In this document: one piece after another, positions 7,136 through 15,516 of the stretch | How positions within the stretch are numbered: position 1 is the first letter of the stretch | Layout of the letters: each line of letters opens with the position of its first letter | Origin: Bacteroidales bacterium UBA3382 | GTDB lineage: Bacteria > Bacteroidota > Bacteroidia > Bacteroidales > UBA932 | DNA: 16,377 bases | Direction: 5' to 3' | Assembly (NCBI GenBank): GCA_002358965.1 | Contig: DEPW01000031.1 | Span: 1 to 16,377, forward strand | Translations under genes and position numbers: made by a program | The notes under the pieces: generated by a model | The model's database searches: none | The model's input: the letters and a program-made list of their open reading frames with translations, nothing else | Told to the model about the DNA's origin: nothing

Positions 7136-7924
7136 TTATTTCATTCCTCTTTTCACAAATTCCTGGACGATGAACGATGCCACATCGTCAGCGTAGGTGT
7201 TCATACCGAAACCGGCATCGTAGCCGAGCTCCTTGGCAAGCTCGTGCGTAATGCGCGGGCCTCCGCATACGAGCAGCATCCTATCGCGCAGCCCTTCGGC
7301 CTCCATGAGCTCCACGAGCTCAGTCAGATTCTTGATATGGATGTCCTTCTGGGTTACTGTCTGCGAAACGAGCAGCGCATCCGCCTTGAGCTCGATCGCC
7401 TTTGCAAGGAACTCCTCATTAGGCACCTGGCTTCCGAGATTGTATGCCTCGAACATTTCGTATCTTTCAAGTCCGTAATGTCCGGCATATCCTTTCATGT
7501 TCATTATGGCATCGATGCCGACGGTATGTGCGTCCGTTCCCGTACTTGCACCGACTACGACTATCTTGCGACCGATGTTCTCCTTGACATATCTGTCGGT
7601 TTCCTCCATGTCCATCACTGCGGATTCGACCTTGGGCACATATATCGACGAATAATCCACCGTATGCGTGCAGCTTCCGTAGCAATTGAAAAATGTAAAA
7701 CCTTCTGTCAGTTCGCGATAGAAGACGACTTGCGGATTGTCGAGCCCCAACTTGCGCAAGAGCTGCTTCGCCGCCTCCACAGCCTCAGCCCCGGCAGGAA
7801 CCGGCAGCGTGAAACTGAGTTGGACTTTACCGTCGTTCATCGTATCGCCGTATGGCTTCACCTTGGTCAGGTCGAGCGTCTTGTCGAAATCCTTGACCTG
7901 CATTGAATATAAACCGCCGCTCAT
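7136..7924 (-). CDS. kamE: Lysine 5,6-aminomutase beta subunit
   Basis: A 262-residue B12-binding subunit. With KamD it moves the terminal amino group of L-beta-lysine from C6 to C5, giving 3,5-diaminohexanoate, using adenosylcobalamin and PLP. The cobalamin motif DAHTVG (131-136) supplies His133 as the lower cobalt ligand, and Lys144 (in NMKG) is the residue that forms the PLP imine in the Clostridium sticklandii enzyme; both fall at the same numbers as in that protein. The N-terminal part (about 1-100) is the dimerisation domain, and the C-terminal part is the Rossmann-like B12 domain with SQTVTQ (187-192) and GGPR (221-224). The ATG at 7924 (MSGGLYSMQ) matches the known N-terminus better than the internal Met8. 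It begins six bases after the kamD stop, as expected for two subunits made in equal amounts. Confidence 0.97.
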   Translation of the reverse strand: MSGGLYSMQVKDFDKTLDLTKVKPYGDTMNDGKVQLSFTLPVPAGAEAVEAAKQLLRKLGLDNPQVVFYRELTEGFTFFNCYGSCTHTVDYSSIYVPKVESAVMDMEETDRYVKENIGRKIVVVGASTGTDAHTVGIDAIMNMKGYAGHYGLERYEMFEAYNLGSQVPNEEFLAKAIELKADALLVSQTVTQKDIHIKNLTELVELMEAEGLRDRMLLVCGGPRITHELAKELGYDAGFGMNTYADDVASFIVQEFVKRGMK

Positions 7925-7930
7925 ATCTCG

Positions 7931-9481
7931 TTATTTCCTGTTTTTCATCAAATCAATAAACGGATTGGAGTAATTTTCACCTTTCAGACAAACGCCGTCC
8001 AATCCTTTTCCACCGGTCTTCGAACGCTTGACATCTGCAAATATACCTTTTTCAAGGGCAGTAAACAAGCCTTCGTCATTCATTTTTCCAAGCAAATCAA
8101 TCGCATCGTCGAGCACTTTGGCCGCCCTCGTGCGGATGATGCCGCCTTCTTTGAATTCCATCTCGTCGCCGATTCCTTTCATGTTGTTGAAAATATACTT
8201 CGCGTTCTCGATCGAGAGGTACCTGTCGGACATGAAAGGCGTGTGGATGGCCTCGGTAGGCATTCCGAGAAGCTGTATGCCCTGATGCGTCCATATGCCC
8301 ACGATATTGAAAAGGGCGTCCTGGATATGCCCGCGGAAGATGTTCCCGGTCATGAATTTCGTAGGAGGCATGTATTTCAAGGTGGCCTTAGGGAAAATCT
8401 CCCTTGTCATCTCGGCCTGGGCGAGTTCGTAGAGGAAACCGTTTTCAAGCATAGGATCCATTTCGAAAGCATGTCCCAACCCCATCTGCTCCTCGGGAAG
8501 CCCGGCAAGAAGCGCAAGCTGCTCGTTGATTATATCGGAAGCGAGTACGGTATGGGCCGCTTCGACTGCATCGGCCGTAGTCAGGTAATTGTCCTCTCCG
8601 GTATTGATGATCACTCCGGCATAGCCGTTGATCACACGCGAGAAGTACTGGTCTATGAGCGTCCTCTGCATATTGATATCTCTGAACAATATGCCGTAAA
8701 GGGCATCGTTCAGCATCACATCAAGGCCTTCGAAGGCTCCCATGATTGCTATTTCCGGCATACAGAGGCCCGAACAGTAATTGCAGAGCCTTATGTAACG
8801 GCCGACTTCCTCGCCCACCTCGTCAAGAGCCTTGCGCATGATGCGGAAGTTTTCCTGTGTCGCATAGGTTCCTCCGAAACCTTCGGTGGTCGCGCCGTAA
8901 GGGACATAGTCCAAAAGGCTCTGGCCGGTAGTCCTTATCACGGCTATGATATCGGCGCCCTGCCTTGCGGCAGCCTGCGCCTGCACTACATCCTCGTAAA
9001 TATTGCCGGTCGCCACTATTACATATATATATGGCTTAGGGCCTTCTCCGAGAGTTTCCAGATACGATTCGCGCCTTGAGCGGCGTGCTTTGATACGATC
9101 GAGGCTTGCCTTGATGACAGGCTCCAGCACTCTCTCCCTGTCGGCCGCGCTTGCAGGCCTGACGCTTGCAAGATCGATTTCCCCGGCATCTATTTTCTCG
9201 GCGATGCGCTGAGGGTCGAGACCGTATTCGACCATCGCGTTTGCGAGATAAAACAGGACTCCGTCCTGAAGGATGCCTTTGGATTTAAGATGGTCGACGA
9301 CGACATTCGGAAGCGGAACCCCCGAAGAGTCCGTTCCGTCTATGCCCATAAGGCGGCAAAGTGTCCTCTCGACCGCCACGGTAGTGTATTTTTCCACAAA
9401 ATCCTGGACATTACGGGCGATGGAGCCTGCCAATTCCCTTGCATGCGCCACTTTCCCGAAATCCAAACCCAATTTACTCAT
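7931..9481 (-). CDS. kamD: Lysine 5,6-aminomutase alpha subunit
   Basis: The protein has 516 residues, matching the known alpha subunit of this adenosylcobalamin- and PLP-dependent mutase. It forms the TIM-barrel that holds substrate and PLP while KamE delivers B12. The central block beginning IRTTGQSLLDYVPYG and continuing TTEGFGGTYATQENF is characteristic of the family, as are the LCNYCSGLCMPEIA segment and GYAGVIINTGEDNYLTTADA. The start ATG at 9481 (MSKLGLDFGKVAHARELA) agrees with homologues. It lies 29 bases after kamC and six before kamE. No frameshift or missing core segment is visible. Together with KamA it commits lysine to fermentation. Confidence 0.97.
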   Translation of the reverse strand: MSKLGLDFGKVAHARELAGSIARNVQDFVEKYTTVAVERTLCRLMGIDGTDSSGVPLPNVVVDHLKSKGILQDGVLFYLANAMVEYGLDPQRIAEKIDAGEIDLASVRPASAADRERVLEPVIKASLDRIKARRSRRESYLETLGEGPKPYIYVIVATGNIYEDVVQAQAAARQGADIIAVIRTTGQSLLDYVPYGATTEGFGGTYATQENFRIMRKALDEVGEEVGRYIRLCNYCSGLCMPEIAIMGAFEGLDVMLNDALYGILFRDINMQRTLIDQYFSRVINGYAGVIINTGEDNYLTTADAVEAAHTVLASDIINEQLALLAGLPEEQMGLGHAFEMDPMLENGFLYELAQAEMTREIFPKATLKYMPPTKFMTGNIFRGHIQDALFNIVGIWTHQGIQLLGMPTEAIHTPFMSDRYLSIENAKYIFNNMKGIGDEMEFKEGGIIRTRAAKVLDDAIDLLGKMNDEGLFTALEKGIFADVKRSKTGGKGLDGVCLKGENYSNPFIDLMKNRK

Positions 9482-9510
9482 ATTTTATCGTATTTTAACT
9501 ATTGTCATTT

Positions 9511-10872
9511 TCATCTGTTGTCGGCATAACGCCTTGCCAGTTCAAGCCATCTGGCATCCGCCCCGATACGACGCGCCGTATCTATTGCCTCGTGAGGGAC
9601 ACCGGCCTGATCCACATCCGCGAGCGAATAGTCCATTTTCCCGTCGACATATCCTTTGACCCTCAATTGCCGGCAGCGTATTCCGCCTATGTCGTAATGT
9701 GTCGCTATCACTGTCTGGGCGTTCAGTTCCGAAAGCGTGACGGCCAGTGCGGTCACCAGAGCCGTGCCTTCGATAGGGTTGGTCGTCCTTGCAGGTTCGT
9801 CGGCCAGCACGAGGGCGTCATGCCCGCCACGCACATATGAAATTGCGGCGCTCAGGGATTTCATCTCTCCGGCGAAGGACGAAAGCCCTTCGGCGGTCAT
9901 CTCGGCATCTCCGCTTATCAGGAAGACATTTTCCTTCGGGGCCACCCTTGCCGAAGTGGCAGGTACCGCAAAGCCGAACTGGACAAGATACTGGGCCATG
10001 GCGAGCATCTTGAGCAATACGCTCTTTCCTCCCATATTCATCCCGACAACTATGGTCGTATTCGACGAAAACGAAAAGTCCACCGGCTGGAACTCTTTGC
10101 CTTCTGCGGCAAGACGATCCGCTATCTGCGGATGGAAGAGGCCTTCGTACTCCCCCTTGCCTCCCTTGTCGAGTACTTTCGGGATCACATAGCCCTTGTC
10201 TTCCATCATCTTGGCCTTTGCTATCACTATGTCGAGCCTGCACAACGATGTCAACGACGAGTTCAGGCTCGCGGCGAAAGGTTTCAAAGAAGCGCAGATT
10301 GAAGCCCTTATCCTGCCTTCGAGGGCTGCCGCTTCGATTTCGGCCCGTTGCCGCTGCTGGCCTGTGGATTTCCTTATCACCGCCCTGAGCGAGGCCAGGA
10401 CAGGACTGTACGAATCGTAAATATAGAACGAGCCTAAATGCAAGCCGTCCGGATCGAGGATTCGCAACGCTTCGGACAGATCTTCGGGAACGGGCAGGCA
10501 GCTTTCGGATTTGTCGCTGCACAAGGCCAGCGAGGCGAGCAATCGTCTTACTTTGTCCGATACAAGGGTGAGCCGCTTGATTTCGAAAAGCTCGATTTCA
10601 TCGAGGGTCTCCCCTCCTTCCAGGCGGGACAGGGTAAAGCTTATATCCCTGACCGTATGAAGATTGTCGATGATTTTCCCATACAGGGAAGCATCTTCGA
10701 CTATCCTGACCGCCTCAAGCACGGAGACAAAAGATGCCCTGATCTCTTCTGAAGAAAGCATCATCGGCATCTCTAACAGCATCTTACGCGAAAAGCCGGA
10801 AGACAGTTCCAGAGCTTCGAAGTAAGACCTGATTCCGCATTTTGAATCGACTATGTCTTTAAACCTGATCAT
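9511..10872 (-). CDS. kamC: MutS-like ATPase of the lysine 5,6-aminomutase cluster (KamC)
   Basis: A 453-residue protein resembling the core and ATPase domains of MutS but without the mismatch-recognition domain. The Walker A motif is GMNMGGKS (277-284), Walker B is ALVLADE (353-359), and ATHYDI (390-395) matches the MutS ATHY loop. A helical region covers about 40-230. In Fusobacterium and Clostridium, genes of this type sit next to kamDE, and a role in assembling or reactivating the B12-dependent mutase has been proposed; I know of no proof. A DNA-repair role is unlikely given the position between kamB and kamD. The start is the ATG at 10872 (MIRFKDIVDSK); a GTG directly before it is equally in frame. 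The gap from kamB is 13 bases. Confidence 0.85.
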   Translation of the reverse strand: MIRFKDIVDSKCGIRSYFEALELSSGFSRKMLLEMPMMLSSEEIRASFVSVLEAVRIVEDASLYGKIIDNLHTVRDISFTLSRLEGGETLDEIELFEIKRLTLVSDKVRRLLASLALCSDKSESCLPVPEDLSEALRILDPDGLHLGSFYIYDSYSPVLASLRAVIRKSTGQQRQRAEIEAAALEGRIRASICASLKPFAASLNSSLTSLCRLDIVIAKAKMMEDKGYVIPKVLDKGGKGEYEGLFHPQIADRLAAEGKEFQPVDFSFSSNTTIVVGMNMGGKSVLLKMLAMAQYLVQFGFAVPATSARVAPKENVFLISGDAEMTAEGLSSFAGEMKSLSAAISYVRGGHDALVLADEPARTTNPIEGTALVTALAVTLSELNAQTVIATHYDIGGIRCRQLRVKGYVDGKMDYSLADVDQAGVPHEAIDTARRIGADARWLELARRYADNR

Positions 10873-10885
10873 CACAGCCTAAACC

Positions 10886-11902
10886 TCAATTATCCAATCT
10901 GAACAAATCATATACGGGCACGGGCAGCGCATCTGCCAGTTTCTCGCACAGACGGGAGGAATCCAACACCATCCCGTTAGGCGAAACCGGATTTGCGCAA
11001 ACGGCCAGAAGCCTGCTGACCTGCAACAATTCGAGCCGTATCCCCTGTTTTTCCAAAACGGCCCGGCGCGACGGGGAAACGAACACTCTGGTAAAATCCC
11101 TGGCGATGACGGCAAAGCCCTCATCCGCTCCGTCGCCGACAATGCGGTCGACAATCCTGTCCGTTACCGCACCTGCTACGAAAATGCCTTTCGCCCCTTT
11201 GACCAGATTGTCTCTGACAGCCGAAAGCGCGAGTGCGGAATTGCCTCCAGGAACAGGACTCAAGACATCGTCGCAGCCGATACGCCATATTCCCTGCTCG
11301 ATGCCGGACAACTCCCGGCAAAGCGGGCCCGAATACCGAGGGGACATGATGATGCTTACGACATGCACTGTCCTGCGGACCAATTCGGGCAGGTTCGCAC
11401 TCAATGCCGCCCCGGTTGTCAGCACCATAGCCTCGCTTATCGCCGGCGAAGCCGATGACAGACGCGATATGGCGCCGTCAATCAGTGTCGTGGTCACGCC
11501 GAGACATCTCATGGCCTTAATCCATCTTTCGAGGCCTTTTGCAGTAGAAGGGCCTGAAAGCAGCACCTTCCCGTAATCCAAGGCCTTTGCAGTCACCACC
11601 CGTCCCAAAGCCGTGCTCTCATCGCTTATATCCAACAGTTCAGACATGATATGCCGTTGGAGATAATGCTTTTCGCTCGTGGAAAACAACATTCCCTCCC
11701 TGAGGAAGATTTCCGGCTTCGAAGTACCGGTGACCGCATCCGTAGTCTCTCCGTCCACACCTATCGAGGTGACTGCGAACACTTGGCCGTCGAGCGGCAG
11801 ATTCCTGACAATATAGTTAAGGCATTCCGTCTTGCCGGTATTCTTTTCAAGACCCACTACAGAAACGGAATGCGCCTTTACTATATCGTCTATCAATATC
11901 AT
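10886..11902 (-). CDS. kamB: P-loop protein of the lysine 5,6-aminomutase cluster (KamB)
   Basis: A 338-residue protein with an N-terminal Walker A motif GLEKNTGKT (17-25) after a hydrophobic strand (VSVVG). No other domain is recognised with confidence; the C-terminal third contains KGIFVAGAVTDRIVDRIVG, which could be another nucleotide-fold strand. The start at 11902 shares ATGA with the kamA stop, so translation is coupled; the open frame extends 39 codons further upstream into kamA, but that part is an artefact of overlap. Position and length match KamB of known lysine-fermentation clusters, where it accompanies the MutS-like KamC and has been suggested to help activate or repair the aminomutase. 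The function is inferred from context only. Confidence 0.8.
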   Translation of the reverse strand: MILIDDIVKAHSVSVVGLEKNTGKTECLNYIVRNLPLDGQVFAVTSIGVDGETTDAVTGTSKPEIFLREGMLFSTSEKHYLQRHIMSELLDISDESTALGRVVTAKALDYGKVLLSGPSTAKGLERWIKAMRCLGVTTTLIDGAISRLSSASPAISEAMVLTTGAALSANLPELVRRTVHVVSIIMSPRYSGPLCRELSGIEQGIWRIGCDDVLSPVPGGNSALALSAVRDNLVKGAKGIFVAGAVTDRIVDRIVGDGADEGFAVIARDFTRVFVSPSRRAVLEKQGIRLELLQVSRLLAVCANPVSPNGMVLDSSRLCEKLADALPVPVYDLFRLDN

Positions 11903-13146
11903 TTCCTGTAGTTGCGCGCCCTTTCCACCCTTTCGAGGTGTGCCGGCTCGATTGACATCATCTTTCCTTCGAGCAAGGACTCGACGCCTTCCGTTGGGAG
12001 CTTCTCGCACTCTGGGCAATGACAGTTTTCATATTCAGTCGGCTCCGTATAGGTAGTAATCACTCCTTCGAAATTCCTCAGGATTACTCTGCCCGGAGCC
12101 TGGGATATGAGATACTGCGGCATCACCGGTATCTTTCCGCCTCCGCCAGGTGCGTCGACGACAAAGGTAGGTACCGCGAAGCCCGAAGTATGTCCTCTGA
12201 GGGACTCGATGATTTCGATACCTTTCGAAACCGGGGTACGGAAATGTTCCAGCCCCATGGAAAGGTCGCACTGGTAAACATAATACGGCCTCACCCTCAT
12301 CTTGACAAGCCCGTGCACGAGCTTGCGCATCACTCCCACACAGTCGTTCACTCCGCGGAGCAGCACGCTCTGGTTGCCGAGCGGGATGCCGGCATCTGCC
12401 AATTTCGCACATGCCCTTGCAGACTCTTCGGTAAACTCGTTAGGATGGTTGAAGTGCGTATTGAGCCATATCGGATGATACTTCTTCAACATATTCACAA
12501 GGTCGTCGGTAATCCTTTGAGGGCATACCACAGGGACACGGGAACCTATCCTGACGATTTCGACATGCGGTATCTGCCTGAGTCTCGAAATGATATATTC
12601 GAGGCGGGCATCGCTTACCATCAAGGCATCGCCGCCGGAAAGCAACACATCCCTCACCTGAGGAGTATTCGCTATGTATTCCAGGGCTTTCTCTACCCTT
12701 TCGTGAGAGCTCTCCGCATCCGTATGGCCTGCAAAACGCCTCCTCGTACAGTGGCGGCAGTACATGGAACACATATCCGTAATAAGGAGAAGCACCCTGT
12801 CGGGATACCTGTGCGTCAGCCCAGGTACAGGCGAGTCCACATCCTCGTGCAGAGGGTCGAGCTGGTCGGCCGCTACTTTGTGCGTCTCATAAATGGTAGG
12901 CACTGCCTGACGGCGGATAGGATCATGCGGGTCATCCGGGTCGATCAATGATATATAATAAGGTGTAATCGCCATCCTCAATGTCTTGAGAGTCTGACGG
13001 ACGCCTTCCTCCTCTTCGGGAGTGAGGTTGACATATTTCTTTAAATCTTCTAAAGTCTCGATCCTGTTCTTTACCTGCCACTTCCAGTCATTCCACTGCT
13101 CGTCGGTGACATTAGGGAACAATTTCTTTCTCCTCGATATGTTCAT
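11899..13146 (-). CDS. kamA: L-lysine 2,3-aminomutase (radical SAM)
   Basis: A 415-residue radical SAM, PLP-dependent enzyme that converts L-lysine to L-beta-lysine, the first step of the pathway. Cys126, Cys130 and Cys133 (CSMYCRHC) bind the [4Fe-4S] cluster. Lys338 in DAPGGGGKIP holds PLP, and Asp294 (YQCDLSMGLEHF) and Asp331 correspond to the two aspartates that bind the lysine amino group in Clostridium subterminale (Asp293, Asp330, Lys337). C-terminal Cys375, Cys377 and Cys380 match the zinc ligands. Those aspartates and the length separate it from the short EpmB-type enzymes. The ATG at 13146 (MNISRRKKLFPN) is preferred over a TTG three codons upstream. It follows kdd by 12 bases and overlaps kamB by 4 bases. 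Confidence 0.98.
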   Translation of the reverse strand: MNISRRKKLFPNVTDEQWNDWKWQVKNRIETLEDLKKYVNLTPEEEEGVRQTLKTLRMAITPYYISLIDPDDPHDPIRRQAVPTIYETHKVAADQLDPLHEDVDSPVPGLTHRYPDRVLLLITDMCSMYCRHCTRRRFAGHTDAESSHERVEKALEYIANTPQVRDVLLSGGDALMVSDARLEYIISRLRQIPHVEIVRIGSRVPVVCPQRITDDLVNMLKKYHPIWLNTHFNHPNEFTEESARACAKLADAGIPLGNQSVLLRGVNDCVGVMRKLVHGLVKMRVRPYYVYQCDLSMGLEHFRTPVSKGIEIIESLRGHTSGFAVPTFVVDAPGGGGKIPVMPQYLISQAPGRVILRNFEGVITTYTEPTEYENCHCPECEKLPTEGVESLLEGKMMSIEPAHLERVERARNYRK

Positions 13147-13158
13147 GACAGGCAAAGA

Positions 13159-14199
13159 TTAAGCGTAAAGTTCAGTGAAAATCTTCCTGAGTTTCTCGCT
13201 TTCGCGGAGTATCTGGAGAGTGATTTCGGCATGTCCCTTGGTATAACCGTTGCCGATGATCATGGTAACATCGCTGCCTACGCCTTCAGCTCCGAGAGCC
13301 GCTTTCGTAAAGCTGGTAGCCATAGAGAAGAAGTAAACGAGACCGTCGTTCTTGGTGCAAAGTATCGAGGTCATCTCGGTATCAGGGATGTTGACATTGT
13401 TGATGGTCAAGTCGCACATTTTCCCTCCGGTGAGCTCTTCGATCTTTTCCATTACAGGTACCGGTTGTGTAGCATCCGCCGAGAACACATAGTCGCAGAA
13501 GCCGAGTTCCTGAAGCCTCTTGGTACTCTTTTCGCTGTGGCAAAGGCCGATCACCTTTCCGGTAACGCCTGCACGCTTCTTTGCTTCATAGCAGCACAAC
13601 ATACCGGACTTTCCGCCTGCTCCGATGATCAATACGGTATCGCCCGGTTTGACGAGTTTGGCAGTCTGAGCCGGTGCGCCGGCGACATCGAGTGCCGAAA
13701 GGGCGAGCTTTTCAGGGATGTCGGTAGGAATCTTGGCATAGATGCCGCTTTCGAAAAGTATGGCCTTTCCGTCTATGTCCACCTGGTCGATTTCGGCCCT
13801 GATTTCCTTGATCCTGTCGATACGCAGAGGGGTAAGCGAAAGCGACACGAGGGTCGCGATCTTGTCGCCCACCTTGAGGTCGGTCTTGCCGATAAGGGCG
13901 TCGCCTATCTTTTCCACTGTTCCGAGCAGCATTCCGCCCGAACCTGTCACAGGATTTCTGTGTTTTCCCTGTTTTGCAACGATATCGAGCATGATCTGAG
14001 CGATCTTCTCATGGTCGCCGCCGGCCTGCTGCTCTATCTGAGTGAACGAAGCCGAGTCGATATTCAATGTCTGCACATCGATGAGGATCTCGTCATCATA
14101 GATTTCATCCATATTGTTGTCCAACTTGTCGGCAGGCTGTGGAAGAACGCCTTTTGGTGATATCACCCTGTGAAGTCCGTATTTGTTTCCTTGTTTCAT
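13159..14199 (-). CDS. kdd: L-erythro-3,5-diaminohexanoate dehydrogenase
   Basis: A 346-residue protein that oxidatively deaminates 3,5-diaminohexanoate to 3-keto-5-aminohexanoate and ammonia with NAD+. The N-terminus KQGNKYGLHRVISPKGVLPQ (2-21) is highly typical of the family. A Rossmann nucleotide-binding motif, GAGGKSG (193-199), follows the strand DTVLII. The fold resembles medium-chain dehydrogenases, but no zinc-binding cysteine set is evident. The ATG at 14199 is chosen; the frame runs two codons further to a TTG. It is preceded by an 81-base A/T-rich gap, the longest inside the operon, and is followed by kamA after 12 bases. It supplies the NADH that Bcd-EtfAB uses later. Confidence 0.96.
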   Translation of the reverse strand: MKQGNKYGLHRVISPKGVLPQPADKLDNNMDEIYDDEILIDVQTLNIDSASFTQIEQQAGGDHEKIAQIMLDIVAKQGKHRNPVTGSGGMLLGTVEKIGDALIGKTDLKVGDKIATLVSLSLTPLRIDRIKEIRAEIDQVDIDGKAILFESGIYAKIPTDIPEKLALSALDVAGAPAQTAKLVKPGDTVLIIGAGGKSGMLCCYEAKKRAGVTGKVIGLCHSEKSTKRLQELGFCDYVFSADATQPVPVMEKIEELTGGKMCDLTINNVNIPDTEMTSILCTKNDGLVYFFSMATSFTKAALGAEGVGSDVTMIIGNGYTKGHAEITLQILRESEKLRKIFTELYA

Positions 14200-14280
14200 A
14201 CTCAAAAAATATTTTTAATTTATGTTCTTTCGTAATAAAAATTGTCAATTAAAATCATCGTTTTCCTCCGGCAGGCGGTC

Positions 14281-15108
14281 TTACGCGAGCGGTGCGAGCC
14301 CGAGTATCTCGCGCGCCTCGGCAGGCGAAGCTATCTGACGGCCGAATTCGTTAGCGATCCTTACTACCTTTTCGACGAGTTCGCCGTTGGATTTGGCAAG
14401 CACGCCCTTTGACAGGTAGACATTGTCTTCGAATCCCACGCGCACATGGCCGCCGTCAATGATTGCGGCGGCAGCCAAAGGAAACTCGTAGCGTCCTATT
14501 CCGGCAACAGTATATGTCGCATCCTGAGGGATGCTGCCGCGCATGAATACGAAATCCCTGAGGGTACCGTCTATGCCTCCGTTGACGCCCATCACGAAAT
14601 CGAAATGCATCGGAGCTTTGATGAATCCTTTGCGATGCAGCCTGAGGGCCATATCAATCATGCTCTTGTCGAAGACCTCGAGTTCCGGCTTGATGCCGCG
14701 TTCGATCATCCTCTGTCCGAAATACTTGATGGTATTTTCCGTATTTTCGAAAATGTCGTCTCCCCCGAAATTCAGGGTGCCGCAGTCGAGCGTGGCCATC
14801 TCAGGGAGCAATTCGGTCGGCTGCAGACGCTCGTCGTTGGTCATGCCGACGGCTCCGCCGGTAGACGGCTGGATGATTACATCCGGGCAGACAGCCTTTA
14901 TGGCATCGATGACTTCCTTGAAGCGCGCCTTGCTCTGCGTAGGGGTGCCGTCGTCTTCCCTTACATGCAGATGTATCAGACTCGCACCGGCGTCATAGGC
15001 CGATTTCGCCTCGCGGGCGCATTCTTCCACCGTATAAGGCACTGCCGGGTTGTGCTCCTTAAGCACTTCGGCGCCGCAGATGGCGGCGGTTATGATCAGT
15101 TTTTCCAT
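14281..15108 (-). CDS. kce: 3-keto-5-aminohexanoate cleavage enzyme
   Basis: A 275-residue BKACE-family TIM-barrel enzyme. It joins 3-keto-5-aminohexanoate and acetyl-CoA and splits them into L-3-aminobutyryl-CoA and acetoacetate. His46 and His48 in LIHLHVREDDGTP and Glu227 in VGFEDNVYLSKG correspond to the zinc ligands of the Cloacimonas enzyme, and Glu14 (TAAICGAE) matches a conserved active-site Glu. The ATG at 15108 (MEKLIITAAICGAE) gives the usual N-terminus and lies five bases after the kal stop, behind an AGAGGAAA stretch. A longer frame from the ATG at 15129 would overlap kal by 16 bases and adds seven residues without support. The BKACE family includes other activities, but the operon fixes the assignment. 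Confidence 0.97.
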   Translation of the reverse strand: MEKLIITAAICGAEVLKEHNPAVPYTVEECAREAKSAYDAGASLIHLHVREDDGTPTQSKARFKEVIDAIKAVCPDVIIQPSTGGAVGMTNDERLQPTELLPEMATLDCGTLNFGGDDIFENTENTIKYFGQRMIERGIKPELEVFDKSMIDMALRLHRKGFIKAPMHFDFVMGVNGGIDGTLRDFVFMRGSIPQDATYTVAGIGRYEFPLAAAAIIDGGHVRVGFEDNVYLSKGVLAKSNGELVEKVVRIANEFGRQIASPAEAREILGLAPLA

Positions 15109-15113
15109 ATCGC

Positions 15114-15506
15114 TTATTTCCTCTGACATTTTTTAGGTACGACACAAGTGCCGCTCGCACGGCAGACTACCACCGGTTCCGCAAGCACATCGCAGGCCGA
15201 GTCGGAAATGTCCGGACGCGGTGCAATCACCTTGCGTGCTTCAAAAACCATTTTCCTCGAAGTATTGCCTTCCGAGACGATTTCGCCGACAGCCTCAATA
15301 TAGTCGCCAGCATAGACCGGAGCTATGAACTCCACATTGTCATATGCCTTGAACAGACCTTCGTCCCCGTCCCTCATAATCAACAATTCGGTTGCGACAT
15401 CCCCGAAAAGCTGGAGCATCTTCGCACCGTCCACAAGGTTACCGCCATAATGAGCATCGTGGCAGCTCATCCTCATGCGGATCATAGATTTGTAAACTTC
15501 TGCCAT
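15114..15506 (-). CDS. kal: L-3-aminobutyryl-CoA ammonia-lyase
   Basis: A 130-residue single hot-dog-fold protein. It removes ammonia from 3-aminobutyryl-CoA to give crotonyl-CoA. The N-terminal stretch SCHDAHYGGNLVDGAKMLQL (14-33) and the GDVATELLIMRDGDEGL block are typical of Kal, and the length fits the family. It is not closely similar to the MaoC-type hydratase at 6055-6462, although both have hot-dog folds and both yield crotonyl-CoA. It lies 10 bases after the CoA-transferase alpha gene and five before kce. The C-terminus is short and basic (VPKKCQRK). Confidence 0.95.
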   Translation of the reverse strand: MAEVYKSMIRMRMSCHDAHYGGNLVDGAKMLQLFGDVATELLIMRDGDEGLFKAYDNVEFIAPVYAGDYIEAVGEIVSEGNTSRKMVFEARKVIAPRPDISDSACDVLAEPVVVCRASGTCVVPKKCQRK

Positions 15507-15516
15507 AAAAAATATC

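Noticed and set aside
6680..7906. Long plus-strand frame (408 codons) opposite kamE and atoA
   Set aside because: Antisense to two genes with intact catalytic residues; long shadow frames are common opposite G/C-moderate coding DNA.
11903..12019. 39-codon N-terminal extension of KamB
   Set aside because: It overlaps the kamA end, is rich in Arg/Gly/Lys, and the ATG at 11902 with an ATGA overlap and the Walker A near residue 17 gives a better start.
12019..12951. Plus-strand frame (310 codons) opposite kamA
   Set aside because: Antisense to a well-recognised radical SAM enzyme; composition rich in Arg and His is typical of a shadow frame.
13231..14160. Plus-strand frame (309 codons) opposite kdd
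   Set aside because: Antisense to kdd, without family motifs.
15109..15129. Seven-residue N-terminal extension of Kce from the ATG at 15129
   Set aside because: It overlaps kal by 16 bases, and the ATG at 15108 gives the family-typical N-terminus with Glu14, His46 and His48 at expected numbers.
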